The translations under genes were made by a program, and so were the position numbers. From positions 1,860,001-1,924,000 of the forward strand of contig NZ_CP009526.1 in the NCBI RefSeq assembly GCF_000969985.1: a DNA stretch of 64,000 nt, in the 5' to 3' direction. The first letter of the stretch is position 1. Each line of letters starts with the position of its first letter. The DNA is from Methanosarcina barkeri str. Wiesmoor (lineage in GTDB: Archaea > Halobacteriota > Methanosarcinia > Methanosarcinales > Methanosarcinaceae). Below the pieces are notes generated by a model. It was not told where the DNA came from, did no database searches, and saw nothing but the letters and a program-made list of their open reading frames with translations. Positions 35,830 through 45,661 of this stretch are shown here, one piece after another.

Positions 35830-36390
35830 TTATTCTTTCTTTTTGTTTGTTAACCAATTGGATTCGCTGTTTGCAGAGATAACTTCATCCATAGTTTTCA
35901 ATTGTCCTCCCTCGCTGTTTCCTTTGCTAATATGTGAACGTACTTTCATGAAGTAAGCCAGGGCTGCAATGGGCAAGGCATAGCCTATTCCGTATACCGC
36001 TAAATCTATCTCTCGCGGTTCAAAGATAACGCTCAAGAAATTAACCCCCAGTACGACAACAGTGAGCCCCACGAGGTTTAATTCTAGCTCTTCAAGATTG
36101 TTCACTTTCACCCATTCCGGTAAGGGTAGCGGCTGGATAAACAACTGGTATAGCCCAAAAGATGTAAGGAAAAGCACTGTACCGACTAAGAAGAGGTGGA
36201 CAGTCTCCACAATTTCAACAATGATACTCCCTTCTGGACCTTCTTTTGACATTCCGGCAATGAGTTCTTCCATAAAGTGAATAATATCTATGCCGCCTTT
36301 AACAAATAAGACGCAAGCAGCAATCGCCAACCCTATCACTGGGATCAACACGAAAAAACGCATTCCTGCAATGAATCTTACAACTTTCAT
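35830..36390 (-). CDS. YqhA-type (UPF0114) membrane protein
   Basis: This 186-residue protein has about four helices: FFVLIPVIGLAIAACVLFVK, LFLVGTVLFLTSFGLYQLFI, LVGLTVVVLGVNFLSVIFEP and the last IGYALPIAALAYFMKV. It begins MKVVRFIAGMRFFVLIPVIG and resembles the UPF0114/YqhA family of unknown function. The start has gaaggag upstream. It stands as a single gene between the protease and the decayed IS. Confidence 0.75.
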   Translation of the reverse strand: MKVVRFIAGMRFFVLIPVIGLAIAACVLFVKGGIDIIHFMEELIAGMSKEGPEGSIIVEIVETVHLFLVGTVLFLTSFGLYQLFIQPLPLPEWVKVNNLEELELNLVGLTVVVLGVNFLSVIFEPREIDLAVYGIGYALPIAALAYFMKVRSHISKGNSEGGQLKTMDEVISANSESNWLTNKKKE

Positions 36391-36496
36391 TGGCAGACTC
36401 CTTCTCGCTTTCCCCAGATGCCCACCAGGATATTTGGTTTATTTTCTTCCATTCTTAATCCCCCAATAGGATGATTAATCCGTCTTTCCACAGATC

Positions 36497-37743
36497 TCCA
36501 CTCAAAAGTAGTATTTTTCACAATTTTTCCCCCTCAACCTTATTATCTTGCCCTTAACTTCATCCATGTTAGCAATTTTGGTTATCACCTTTGAATCAAC
36601 TTTCACTTTTACTTCTGTAATTTCCCTCATCAGCACAAAAGCCCATTTCAAAGTGGGCTTTTGAGTTTGCTTTTTAACCTGATCAGGTATTGTTTCCCCT
36701 GTTTCTTTTAGCCTTTTTCTTAGCTTCCATTCCGCCACTGAGTAAACCATCAGAATTAAGACCATTACTATGGATAAAGCTTCAATTCTTTGAGGTTTTT
36801 CAAATAAACTTCTGAAACCCTAAAGCTCTTATCTTTAATGAACCTGAACTCTTTTTCCACTTTACTCTGGTTTTTGTAGTGATACAGCATCTTTTCAGCA
36901 TCAAGATTAATGTCGTTGCTGGCGATTATAAACTTTCCTTGATACTCATTTTCATTCAGTGTAATTTCTTCGTTTCTGGTTGCTTCTGTACTTATAGCAT
37001 AGTGAACGATATTTCCTGGTTTGAAATCAAGATCAGAAATCAACAAGTCTTTTGAAAAGTTTAGTGTTGAAGGTACACGAGTGATCCACTTCATGCCTCC
37101 TCTCATTGATTTGACGTTATTGGCAGAGTACAAAGCACTGTCAGCTATGTAATAAACATGTAGTCTCCATGAAGGATAAAATTAGTAGTTTCAGATTGGA
37201 TAAGTTGAGTCCTGATGTTAACAATTTCCAGCATTTTCAGGGCAAGCTTCATGAAAAGGTGAGTAGAATCTGCTTTATATATTTCATCAAGAGTTCGCCC
37301 TAAAATATCATCAGTAAGGTAAGAAGCACTGATCCCGGTACCAAGGAGCCTTTCAACACGAGAGGGTTTCAAAGTACTGAGAATATATGTAAAGACAGTT
37401 GTCTACGAAACCAGGACAGTTGAGAATCATCGCTTTTAATACAATAGAATGAGCTAATTTGTGCTGTCCAAACTTGGGCAGCACTTCATCAATCACTTTT
37501 CCAATTTCAAGTCCATCATAAATACCAGAAACGATTCCATGATGGTCAAGAAAACTTGTTGTAACAAGCACAATGAAAATCGAAGAAAGAGAGGACATTT
37601 GTGATATTTATTTGAGTTCATCCCAAAACTTGAAATTTGCTTCTTAGGGCTTGCATTTTGAATAATCAATCAAGCTCATGATCATGAAAACAATTCTAAG
37701 AATTCCCAACGATTAAGAGTAAAGTGGCTTTTGAGATAGGCTC
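36497..37743 (-). mobile_element. Decayed IS1634-like element
   Basis: The right end (37726-37743, ggcttttgagataggctc) is the terminus also found at 4292. The left end near 36497-36516 has ctcaaaag, which may be the other inverted end. The inside holds four disjoint frames of one transposase. The length of ~1.25 kb is well below a full IS1634 element, so parts are deleted. Confidence 0.65.
36502..37598 (-). pseudogene. IS1634-like transposase, broken into four frames
   Basis: Read from 37598: HHGIVSGIYDGLEIGKVIDE (N-terminal DUF4277-like), then frame 2 (37372-37145) with RVERLLGTGISASYLTDDIL. Next comes 37133-36768 with MYSANNVKSMRGGMKWITRV and YHYKNQSKVEKEFRFIKDKS, and 36765-36502 with WKLRKRLKETGETIPDQVKK. 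The frames are joined by frameshifts and a deletion that removes much of the DDE core. It is dead but was a full-size transposase once. Confidence 0.85.
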
Positions 37744-38166
37744 ATTAACTAAAAAATAGATAAATTCGTCAGACATCTGCGGAAAGACAGGTAAAAAATA
37801 TAGATTGGGAAGACAAAATTATAATTGCTATTGATGGTAAATGATATCCTATTATTTCTCAAATATACTCTTTTATAGGCATAAATTTATTATGATAGTA
37901 AATTCTATCCATTATTGTTTTTGTCTTGATTTTTGTCGACACAGGCGAAAGCTTAGTACTACTTAAAAACTTATTACTGTTTATCCCAATTCGTTGTCTG
38001 TCTCAGTATTGTAATATAATTGTGTTTTTGTGATGAGGACAGGTTGAGGAAGATATCTCTAGATTAGGTTCCTTCAAAGGAATTACCAGAATAAGTGCAA
38101 ATTATATGGATGTTTGGAAACCGGAATGTTTCGATTTATTTAATTTGGAGAGTAGGTGCAAAAATA
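37744..38166. other. Gap before the ABC/M1 operon
   Basis: About 420 bp of AT-rich DNA. A frame opens upstream of 38167 but shows no family match, so the ABC gene is taken to start at 38167. No other feature is seen. Confidence 0.5.
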
Positions 38167-39033
38167 ATGGAAATTGAAATTAAAGATCTTTCAAAGGCAT
38201 ACATGCCGGAAAAACCCGTGCTTTCAGGAATCAATCTCGAGTTTCGACCTCCTTCCATTGTGGGATTAATAGGGCCAAACGGGGCCGGAAAAACTACCTT
38301 TATGAAAGTTCTTGTTCGGCAGCTCCTTGCATCGACCGGGTCAATAAAAATTGACGGAACGGACATAAGCAAAAGTGAAAATTATCTCAAGAACCGGCTT
38401 GGGTACCTACCCCAGGAATTTGGCCTTTATGAGGAACTAACCGTATACCAGTTCCTGGATTATATGGCGCTTTTAAAGGGTCTAGGTCGTGAAAAAAAAG
38501 AGCGGATTGAAAGTTGCATAGAAAAAACCGGGCTCTCCGAAAAGAAAAATTCCAGAATAAGGACTCTTTCAGGGGGGCAAAAGCAAAGAGTTGGAATTGC
38601 ACAGGCTCTTTTGAATGATCCCGAACTTCTTATTGTTGACGAGCCTACTGTTGGGCTTGACCCGGCTGAAAGGGTAAGGTTCCGAAATCTTCTGGCCGAA
38701 AATGCGAACCACAGGCTTGTGCTTCTCTCAACTCACATTATTGAAGACGTGGAATCGATTTGCAACCGGCTAATTGTCCTGAACAGGGGTGAAATCCTCT
38801 TTGACGGGAATCCTGTAGAACTGATTAAAAAGGCTGCGGGGCATGTAGGTGTGCTCGACTCTGACTGTGAAGCTAGTCCTGATATTGAAACGGACTGTAT
38901 AGTGACTTCAAGGCTTATCACAGAAACCGGAGCCCAGTACAGAATTGTAGGAGATAAGCTTCCTTCCGGCATAAAACCCGTAACTCCTTCGCTTGAAGAT
39001 GCTTATATGTATTTGATTACACAGAGCGGATGA
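38167..39033 (+). CDS. ABC transporter ATP-binding protein (ABC-2 type)
   Basis: This ~288-residue ATPase has Walker A GPNGAGKTTFMKVL (about residues 36-44), the Q-loop GYLPQEFGLYEELTVYQFL, signature TLSGGQKQRVGIAQAL, Walker B LLIVDEPTVGLDPAE and the H-loop STHIIEDVESI. The start at 38167 is preferred over the upstream in-frame ATG at 38095. It begins a three-gene unit, overlapping the next gene by ATGA. It powers the permease-peptidase fusion and the second permease. Confidence 0.92.
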   Translation: MEIEIKDLSKAYMPEKPVLSGINLEFRPPSIVGLIGPNGAGKTTFMKVLVRQLLASTGSIKIDGTDISKSENYLKNRLGYLPQEFGLYEELTVYQFLDYMALLKGLGREKKERIESCIEKTGLSEKKNSRIRTLSGGQKQRVGIAQALLNDPELLIVDEPTVGLDPAERVRFRNLLAENANHRLVLLSTHIIEDVESICNRLIVLNRGEILFDGNPVELIKKAAGHVGVLDSDCEASPDIETDCIVTSRLITETGAQYRIVGDKLPSGIKPVTPSLEDAYMYLITQSG

Positions 39034-39044
39034 GAGGGTGTAAA

Positions 39045-41321
39045 ATGGCAAATCGAATTCCTTTTTTGTCAGGCTTCTCCTTTCTTTTCAATGAAATCAG
39101 GCTAATTTCCAGATCAAAGCTGGCACTGATGTCCATATTCCTGGCTGTCCTGGCTACAGTACTGGGGCTGAAAGCTATCGATTATACTAATGAGCGTAGC
39201 CTGGTGGGGCTCGCAAAAACCTCTTTTACCGTAGCTCTTGGACCTGCACAATACGCAGCAATAGCCGGTTCCTTGCTCTTTGCAGTTCTGACGCTTATGC
39301 TGTTGAGCAAGGACCACAGGAATAACAGCACGAGCCTTTTGAATACATCCTGTAATTATTCTCAGCTGCTGGTATTCCGTACGGCAGCAATCCTCTCCAT
39401 CGGGATTTTTACAGTAGTGCTGGGGGGAATTGCCTTATATGCAGTCCAGGTATTTGTCCTGGAAATTACCTTTGATCCTGTAGTTTCTCTGTCCAGTCTG
39501 CTAGTAATTACGCTTGCAGGAATCTTTTTTACAGTCCTGATCTGCAGTGGACTTTACCTGATTACGGAAAACCTGGATATCTCTTTTCTTGCATACTCTA
39601 TTCTTTTTTTCATGAGTATAGGTAGCTCAAATTACCTGTTAAAATGGGTTCAGACTTCGGCGGTGATGTATTCTGACTTCGGAGGAATCCTTCCGGTTTT
39701 TAAGTTTGTTCTCTACAACCGTCTTCTCTGGACTTTTGTTTCCACCGGGATTTTTGCCGTCGGGCTGCTGTGCAGAAGACGATATGAATCAAATTTGAGC
39801 TTGTCTTTGAAGCTCAATGCAAAGCAGCTCTGGATTCCTGTTCTGGTTCTGCTGCTTCTGGGCGCTTCTCTTTTCGTCTATATCAACGAACCCTACATTA
39901 ACCGAAATGACAGTGTATTCAAAACCGAACTTAAGGCAAATGAAAATGTAAAACTAACTCATGTTTCCTCGAATGTTCAGTTATTTCCTGTAAACCAGAA
40001 CCTTTCGGCCAGGGTACTCTATGAATTTGAAAAAGAATCGGGCATTGAATACATTGATTTTATCACAAATTCAGGGCTTCATATAAAAAAATTTACTGTG
40101 AATGGAGTTGAGGCTCCCAATTCCTTAAAGAGGATAAAAGGAACGGACAGGGTACGTTTGGAAGTCCCTGCCGAATCAAGGAACGTTACCATAGATATTA
40201 GCTACGCAGGCAGGCTCAAATATCCTTCTTCAATCGGCTTTCCCGGTTATATCTCAAAGGAGAGCATATACCTGCTGGAAAACTCACACTGGATTTTCGA
40301 GCCCCTGACCGGTTCACAAGATATGATAGAGATAAAGGGTTCTGTCACAGCTCCGAAGAACCTGGTAATGGTCGTTCCAGGGGAATTAACAGGAGTTCTG
40401 GAAGAACACGGCCGAAAAACCTGGGAATACAGTGCCCTTTCCAATGATTTTTCACCCGGAGTCTTTGCAGGGAACTACGAAGTAAAAAAGATGCTGGCTG
40501 GCAGTACTGAGATCGAGTTCTATTACAGTCCAAAACACAGGGCGTATATAGAAGCCCTTGGGATTGAAAACTATTTAATAAATATTGTTTCCTATTATGA
40601 AAAAAACATAGGTGTCTATCCATATCAGGAATACCCTCTAAAAATAGTAGAAAGTTCTATCTATAAGACCGGCGGGCATTCCACCCTGAATATCGTAACG
40701 GTTTCAGAATATGTGTTTAACAGGGAATTGGGCAGGGAAATTGGAGGAGATTCAGATAGCTTTTCCCCTGATCTTACCTCTCTTAAAGACATCACCTTTG
40801 TTGGGGATATGGACCTGTTAGCCCATGAAATCGCTCATCAGTGGTGGGGAACAGGAGTTTTCGTGGAGGAAAATCCCCCCTGGTCTTCGGAAGGGCTTGC
40901 AGATTACCTGGCCTACAAATACATAACAGAAGAGTTTGGTTCCTATGCATCGGCATATATCCCTGCAATGTGGAAAGGCAGGGTAGATTCCATGGAAAAC
41001 AGTTATTACTATGCGAATCCGAAAATGCTGGAAAACCTGCCTGAGAAACAGAGACAAAAGTATGAAATGGAGACTCGAAAAATAGAACTTTATTCCCAGA
41101 TGCCTATGCTCTTGCTGAGAGCCGAAGAGCTGCTTGGAGAAGATTCATTTTTTATAAAGTTATCGGATATTTATATGGATTACAGGTTTAAATCCCTTTC
41201 TTATGAGGAATTCCTGTCTTCAATAGGTCTGAGTGAAGCCGATCTTGATGAAAACCCGGTAAAGGGTAAAGAAACAGGGACAGAAGAAACAGCAGAGAGG
41301 GAGGCGGTTTTCGATGAATAA
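39045..41321 (+). CDS. ABC permease fused to an M1-family (gluzincin) peptidase domain
   Basis: The N-terminal ~290 residues are membrane helices (SLLFAVLTLMLLSK, LLVITLAGIFFTVLICSGLY, LWIPVLVLLLLGASLFVYI). A soluble beta-rich domain follows, then an M1-like peptidase: zinc site HEIAHQWWGTGV (about residues 594-605), second-ligand Glu in WSSEGLADYLA and a Tyr in ELYSQMPMLL. The usual exopeptidase GxMEN box is not seen; the equivalent place reads YKTGGHSTLNIVT. ATG 39045 is preferred (gagggtg lies 5 nt before it), with 39030 as an alternative. The domain likely faces outside. Similar fusions exist in bacteria. Confidence 0.85.
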   Translation: MANRIPFLSGFSFLFNEIRLISRSKLALMSIFLAVLATVLGLKAIDYTNERSLVGLAKTSFTVALGPAQYAAIAGSLLFAVLTLMLLSKDHRNNSTSLLNTSCNYSQLLVFRTAAILSIGIFTVVLGGIALYAVQVFVLEITFDPVVSLSSLLVITLAGIFFTVLICSGLYLITENLDISFLAYSILFFMSIGSSNYLLKWVQTSAVMYSDFGGILPVFKFVLYNRLLWTFVSTGIFAVGLLCRRRYESNLSLSLKLNAKQLWIPVLVLLLLGASLFVYINEPYINRNDSVFKTELKANENVKLTHVSSNVQLFPVNQNLSARVLYEFEKESGIEYIDFITNSGLHIKKFTVNGVEAPNSLKRIKGTDRVRLEVPAESRNVTIDISYAGRLKYPSSIGFPGYISKESIYLLENSHWIFEPLTGSQDMIEIKGSVTAPKNLVMVVPGELTGVLEEHGRKTWEYSALSNDFSPGVFAGNYEVKKMLAGSTEIEFYYSPKHRAYIEALGIENYLINIVSYYEKNIGVYPYQEYPLKIVESSIYKTGGHSTLNIVTVSEYVFNRELGREIGGDSDSFSPDLTSLKDITFVGDMDLLAHEIAHQWWGTGVFVEENPPWSSEGLADYLAYKYITEEFGSYASAYIPAMWKGRVDSMENSYYYANPKMLENLPEKQRQKYEMETRKIELYSQMPMLLLRAEELLGEDSFFIKLSDIYMDYRFKSLSYEEFLSSIGLSEADLDENPVKGKETGTEETAEREAVFDE

Positions 41322-42072
41322 GCCCTCAACAAATAATTTCCCTAACCTGCTGAGAGTCTTGAAATATGAAGTTTTGAGGCTGGTATATAATAAAAAATAT
41401 TTTTACATGGTCCTCATCGAGTCGCTATTTGCCTGTTACATCCTGACAAATTTTGTATTTGGGGGAAAAGACGGTACGGCTCCTTTCTCAAAATGGACGT
41501 ATTCGGAATTTCTCTCCCTTATAGGGCCACTTTTATCAATCATCCTTGTTCTTCTCTGCATGTCCGTCTTTTCGGAAAAAGAAGTTGCGGTTCGAAATAT
41601 CATATTTTCTACCCCGCTTTCCGAACCAAAATATTATCTGCTAAAAACCTCGGCAATCACGGCTGTTTTCGTACTTACTGCTTCTTTGCCGATTTTATTG
41701 AGCTTTGCGTATTATGCCCATTACTTCAATTTCTATGCTTATGCTGAGTTCACGCTCCCCTTACTGTTATTTCTGTTGCCTTCTCAGATCTTTGTACTGG
41801 GGCTTGCCATGGCGGTTGGGAAAGTCCATTCCAGACTGCTTTATCCTCTTTTGCCTCTTGTGCTGTTTCTAGGATTTTTTAATCCGAGGCTCCCCGCGTG
41901 GTTTGATCTTTTTGGGAATAATTTCCTTTCGTGGCCCCTGCGCTGGTATTTGGGGATCATGGAGGGTCCAATACCCTATATTCTGCCCTCTGAATTCCTC
42001 TACAGCAGACTGGTTTTCATATTTATGGGCGTCATTATGTTTGCATTTGCCTGTAGAAGGTCTAAAACCTGA
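41314..42072 (+). CDS. ABC-2 permease, third gene of the unit
   Basis: This 252-residue membrane protein has about six helices (FYMVLIESLFACYILTNFVF, FLSLIGPLLSIILVLLCMSV, ILLSFAYYAHYFNFYAYAEF, PLLPLVLFLGFFNP). It overlaps the end of the previous gene by 8 nt, so it is translationally coupled. With the ATPase and the permease-peptidase it forms one complex. The substrate is unknown. Confidence 0.85.
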   Translation: MNKPSTNNFPNLLRVLKYEVLRLVYNKKYFYMVLIESLFACYILTNFVFGGKDGTAPFSKWTYSEFLSLIGPLLSIILVLLCMSVFSEKEVAVRNIIFSTPLSEPKYYLLKTSAITAVFVLTASLPILLSFAYYAHYFNFYAYAEFTLPLLLFLLPSQIFVLGLAMAVGKVHSRLLYPLLPLVLFLGFFNPRLPAWFDLFGNNFLSWPLRWYLGIMEGPIPYILPSEFLYSRLVFIFMGVIMFAFACRRSKT

Positions 42073-42236
42073 GTTCCGTCGTCTGTTCCTGCAGGACTTA
42101 TCCTGGAATGCAGAGGTGAATATTATAATTATATTTTTTAGCGGAAGGAAAATTTTTAATATTAGTTAGCCCAATTATATACTCCTTTTTCCACTTATGG
42201 GGAGCAAAAACGGAAATTTCCAGGCTTCTTGAATAA

Positions 42237-42642
42237 ATGGACCATCATTATTTAAAAAATTTAAAAGAATGTGAATTCTTAGAGGAATACAATGATATTA
42301 CCTGCAATGTCTTCCTCTATGTCAAGAAAATTAATTCCCTGGGCAATCCCACGATCTCCGAACTGACAAAGGCCATGGAGGTCAGTAAACCCTCTGCCAG
42401 CAACATGGTTTCTAAAATGGCGGGAAAAGGTCTGCTGAAAACAAAGGCTTATCAGAAAAACTGAAAGATCTGACTGCTTAAACTTACCAATAAAGGAAAA
42501 AAGGTAGTTGAGATCGAATACTGAGCCGATATGAGGTTCTATGAAAAGATCCAGAAAATTCTGGATGAAGAAGAATTTGAGGTTATGGAGAAAAACTCTT
42601 TGAGAAAATCATTTCCGGGCTTGATGAGGAAAAAGTATGACA
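42237..42642 (+). pseudogene. MarR-like regulator with three in-frame TGA codons and a frameshift
   Basis: The frame from ATG 42237 is a winged helix (NPTISELTKAMEVSKPSASN, MVSKMAGKGLLKTKAYQKN) and stops at TGA 42462. The same frame then reads KI-stop-LLKLTNKGKKVVEIEY-stop-ADMRFYEKIQKILDEEE. Both of those stops are TGA too, at places where Arg would fit. Near 42596 a 2-nt insertion shifts the final LFEKIISGLDEEKV out of frame. The MATE gene starts at 42637, inside its tail. It probably once controlled that transporter. Confidence 0.8.
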
Positions 42643-44040
42643 GATGAACGGGAAATGAGGTCTGCAAGTATTGGAAAGCTTTTTCTGAAATTCGTTCTCC
42701 CGGCAACTATCGGATTAATTGTTGCTGGAATCCAGGGAATTGTTGACGGTTTCTTTGTCGGGAATGCTGTAGGCAGCCAGGGGCTTGCAGCGATAACTCT
42801 TGCATTTCCTGCACTTCTAGCCATAATTGCTGTAGGACAGATGATAGGGATCGGGACTTCAAGCCTTGTAGCCCTGGCCCTTGGCAGAAATAATCGGCAG
42901 GAAGCTCTCAAGCTCGTACATACTGCTTTTCCCATGCTTCTGTTTGTGGGAATAGGGCTCACCACAATAGGGCTGGATGCTTCGGGATCTTATCTCCATC
43001 TCCTGGGAGCTTCTGGTTCAGTCTTTAGCATGGCAAATAGTTATCTTAGAGTCCTATTCTCAGGCTCGATACTCCTGATTCTGTCCATTGCTCTCGAACC
43101 TCTTGTAAGAAATGATGGGAAACCAAGACTTGCTATGACATGTGTGGTTGCGAGTGTTCTCGTAAACATGGTTCTTGACTACTTATTTGTCGTGCGAATG
43201 GAAATGGGGGTTACCGGGGCTGCAATAGCCACGGTTATTGCTTTCTCTCTTTCCGGAATTCTGCTAGCTCTGTATTTTTTCAGCGGATGGGCTGGGCTGA
43301 GGCTAAAACCCCGTTCCCTCTCTCTGGAGCCGAGAATAATTATCAAAATTATGAGAACAGGCTTTCCTTCCTTTGCAATGCAGTTTTCAACTTTCATCCT
43401 GCTCTTTGCGAACGAGTACATGCTGCTCAGTTACGGCTCGGAACTCGCAGTTTCAGGCTATGGAATTATAGGTTACGTTTTCTCGATATTCTCCTTGATT
43501 TTTGAAGGAATAGCAGTTGGCACCCAGCCAATCCTCGGTTTTAATTACGGAGCCCGTTGTTATTCCCGTGTTGCAGGGACCTTGAAGATAGCTGTTATCT
43601 CCTGCCTTGTGGCCGGATTGATTGGTTTCATGCTTCTCTCTATGTATCCGGAACAGTTTATTCTCATCTTCAATCGCGACAGCCCCGAACTCCTGGAAAT
43701 TACTCTTAATGGAATGGAGATTTTCGTGTTTTCCCTCCTTACCCATGGGACGGTTATGCTGGGTTCCGTATATTTCCAGTCGATAAACAAAATCAGATAT
43801 TCTCTTTTCATCCAGCTAGGAACAGTTTTTCTCTTCCTCCTTCCTCTGCTCTGGATTTTACCTTCTTTACTTGATCTTAATGGAGTCTGGCTTGCAACCC
43901 CTGCTGCGGAATTTCTGATGTTCCTGGTCGTGCTGGGCTTGCTCTGGAAAGAGTTCGGTTTTCTCAAGAATGGGATAACTGTAAGTGAGGAAGGAAACTT
44001 CCCTGCTTCTGAGATTGTATTAACTACCAACGAAGATTAA
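42637..44040 (+). CDS. MATE-family multidrug/sodium antiporter
   Basis: This 467-residue protein has 12 predicted helices in two repeats. It has the N-terminal KFVLPATIGLIVAGIQGIVD, then GFFVGNAVGSQGLAAITLAF, and the second-repeat FPSFAMQFSTFILLFANEYM and GSELAVSGYGIIGYVFSIFS. It resembles the DinF/MepA-like group. It likely exports cations or drugs using Na+ or H+. It overlaps the end of the broken MarR-like gene. Confidence 0.92.
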   Translation: MTDEREMRSASIGKLFLKFVLPATIGLIVAGIQGIVDGFFVGNAVGSQGLAAITLAFPALLAIIAVGQMIGIGTSSLVALALGRNNRQEALKLVHTAFPMLLFVGIGLTTIGLDASGSYLHLLGASGSVFSMANSYLRVLFSGSILLILSIALEPLVRNDGKPRLAMTCVVASVLVNMVLDYLFVVRMEMGVTGAAIATVIAFSLSGILLALYFFSGWAGLRLKPRSLSLEPRIIIKIMRTGFPSFAMQFSTFILLFANEYMLLSYGSELAVSGYGIIGYVFSIFSLIFEGIAVGTQPILGFNYGARCYSRVAGTLKIAVISCLVAGLIGFMLLSMYPEQFILIFNRDSPELLEITLNGMEIFVFSLLTHGTVMLGSVYFQSINKIRYSLFIQLGTVFLFLLPLLWILPSLLDLNGVWLATPAAEFLMFLVVLGLLWKEFGFLKNGITVSEEGNFPASEIVLTTNED

Positions 44041-44306
44041 ACTGGGTCTCTTTCCATATGCCTCCTATGAACACTAATGTCAGAACTTCCCTGCATATGG
44101 AGTTTAAGACCATAGTATTGAGGGAGTAAAAACCGCATCGCCCTTTTCCAAGGTCAATCATAACCCGCTGTTTCTGTTGTGAGCATTGCAGGCACGGGTT
44201 TTAGGAAAACGACGGGTGCTTGGATTAGAAAAAGTAAAGAACTGCATTATTTAGCAACCCTTTTTCCTGCCGACTGATTTTTCTCTAACCCGGCTTTTTT
44301 GAGTTC
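44041..44306. other. Gap between convergent MATE and truD genes
   Basis: About 266 bp. No ORF and no terminator-like hairpin with a clear T run is seen. It separates a plus-strand and a minus-strand gene that converge. Confidence 0.45.
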
Positions 44307-45623
44307 TCAACTCATTTGCAGAGGATCTACCTTCATGTACTCCCGCAGCACGGTTGTTGCGTAACTTCCCTTTGGCAGCATGAACTCAAGCACAGCTTTT
44401 AACTTTCCCGGGTTCAGTTCGTCTTCAGCAACCTCAAACTTCGGTTCAACCTGAAGGAGGAGTTCCCGCCTGGTGCCTTTCGAACTCATCTCAGGAGTTT
44501 CTTCTATATTGAAGCCTTGCAGAGGGACTTTGAGTTCATCGAGAACTGCCTGTTCGACCTCTCCAGGAATGCCTGACGCAAATTCTGTATTATGGCCCGG
44601 AAGGGGAGCGGTTATGAAGGCCCGTTTTTTCTTAATCAGGCGGTTCATGGCATTTACGGTTTCTGTGGTGGCTTTTTCGGTTTTTGAAGAATCCGGCAGG
44701 CCATGTTCATTCTTGAAACAGACAACATCACCTTCTACGGCCTCGTTTAAGGAAAGGCCTTTTTCGATCCTCCTGCACAGGATTATGTTATATATGTAGG
44801 ACTGGTAGCCGTGCACAAACATCCTGTAAAGGTTTTTCGGGAGAACGAGAAAAGCTCCTGCAAAGTCATCCGGGTTTGCGATCAGATGATTCATCATTGC
44901 TCTTTCATGCCCGAGGTGGAGAGGATAGATTTTCAGGCCTTCTTTGAAATCGAGGGTCTCTTTAACAAACTGGCGGGCTTTCCGTGTATCTTCTGGCTCA
45001 TCAGGGAAGGGTTCGGCAATATATAGCAGGGCAGCCTTTTCAAAATCTCCCTCAACAATGGCTTTTCCTACAAGATGCGTGACAGGACGTACCGAGCCAA
45101 AGCGCTGGATCCCGAAGAAGTTCGGAACTCCGTTCTGAGCCAGGATCTCGTTTGTGGTCTTTTCGAGCAGTTTGTGTATCTCCTCACTCGAGTGGGTTAT
45201 ATTCCGGATAGTAATTCTGAAATTGTTTCCCCACAGGTCTCCGAGTTCAACGGATTTTCGGGAGCGACCAAGGACTTTCAGCTCTACATCTTTTAAATGG
45301 ATCTTCTCAATTTTCTGGGCGTCAATGTCAAAAATACTGATTTTCTGAGTGGTAAGTGCACGCTTGTCCTTTGTGCCTGCAACGCTGATTCGCTTCTGGC
45401 TTACCTGGAGGATTTTTGCAAGAGTCCGGGTCAGGTGATGTGTGTCCCAGTCTCGCTTTATGAGTTCAAGAATAAGGTATTTCCCTTCCTGTCCTTCCTC
45501 CCGGTTTGTAATTTCTTTAACAATAAAATCCTCCACTTCCTGCCGAAGCTGCCCTCCGAGGCCGTCAGTATCCGTGGAGTAAAGAGTTATTCCGATCTGT
45601 TTTTCAATTTCCGGCACTTGCAT
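44307..45623 (-). CDS. truD: tRNA pseudouridine(13) synthase TruD
   Basis: This 438-residue enzyme has GGQLRQEVEDFIVKEITNRE near the start and the catalytic Asp in ISVAGTKDKRALTTQKIS. It also shows the family NFFGIQRFGSVRPVTHLVGK and LRRELLLQVEP-like C-terminal part (GTRRELLLQVEPKFEVAEDE). It makes pseudouridine at position 13 of tRNA (and other RNAs in archaea). It shares the strand with the transglutaminase-like gene upstream. Confidence 0.95.
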   Translation of the reverse strand: MQVPEIEKQIGITLYSTDTDGLGGQLRQEVEDFIVKEITNREEGQEGKYLILELIKRDWDTHHLTRTLAKILQVSQKRISVAGTKDKRALTTQKISIFDIDAQKIEKIHLKDVELKVLGRSRKSVELGDLWGNNFRITIRNITHSSEEIHKLLEKTTNEILAQNGVPNFFGIQRFGSVRPVTHLVGKAIVEGDFEKAALLYIAEPFPDEPEDTRKARQFVKETLDFKEGLKIYPLHLGHERAMMNHLIANPDDFAGAFLVLPKNLYRMFVHGYQSYIYNIILCRRIEKGLSLNEAVEGDVVCFKNEHGLPDSSKTEKATTETVNAMNRLIKKKRAFITAPLPGHNTEFASGIPGEVEQAVLDELKVPLQGFNIEETPEMSSKGTRRELLLQVEPKFEVAEDELNPGKLKAVLEFMLPKGSYATTVLREYMKVDPLQMS

Positions 45624-45661
45624 GAGTTAAAAACGCTCCTCTATTACATGTTTTGTGAGAA

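Noticed and set aside
42456-42560. UGA recoding (selenocysteine-like or read-through) in the MarR-like frame
   Set aside because: No SECIS-like element was seen, three stops fall at Arg-like sites rather than Cys sites, and a frameshift follows, so decay is simpler.
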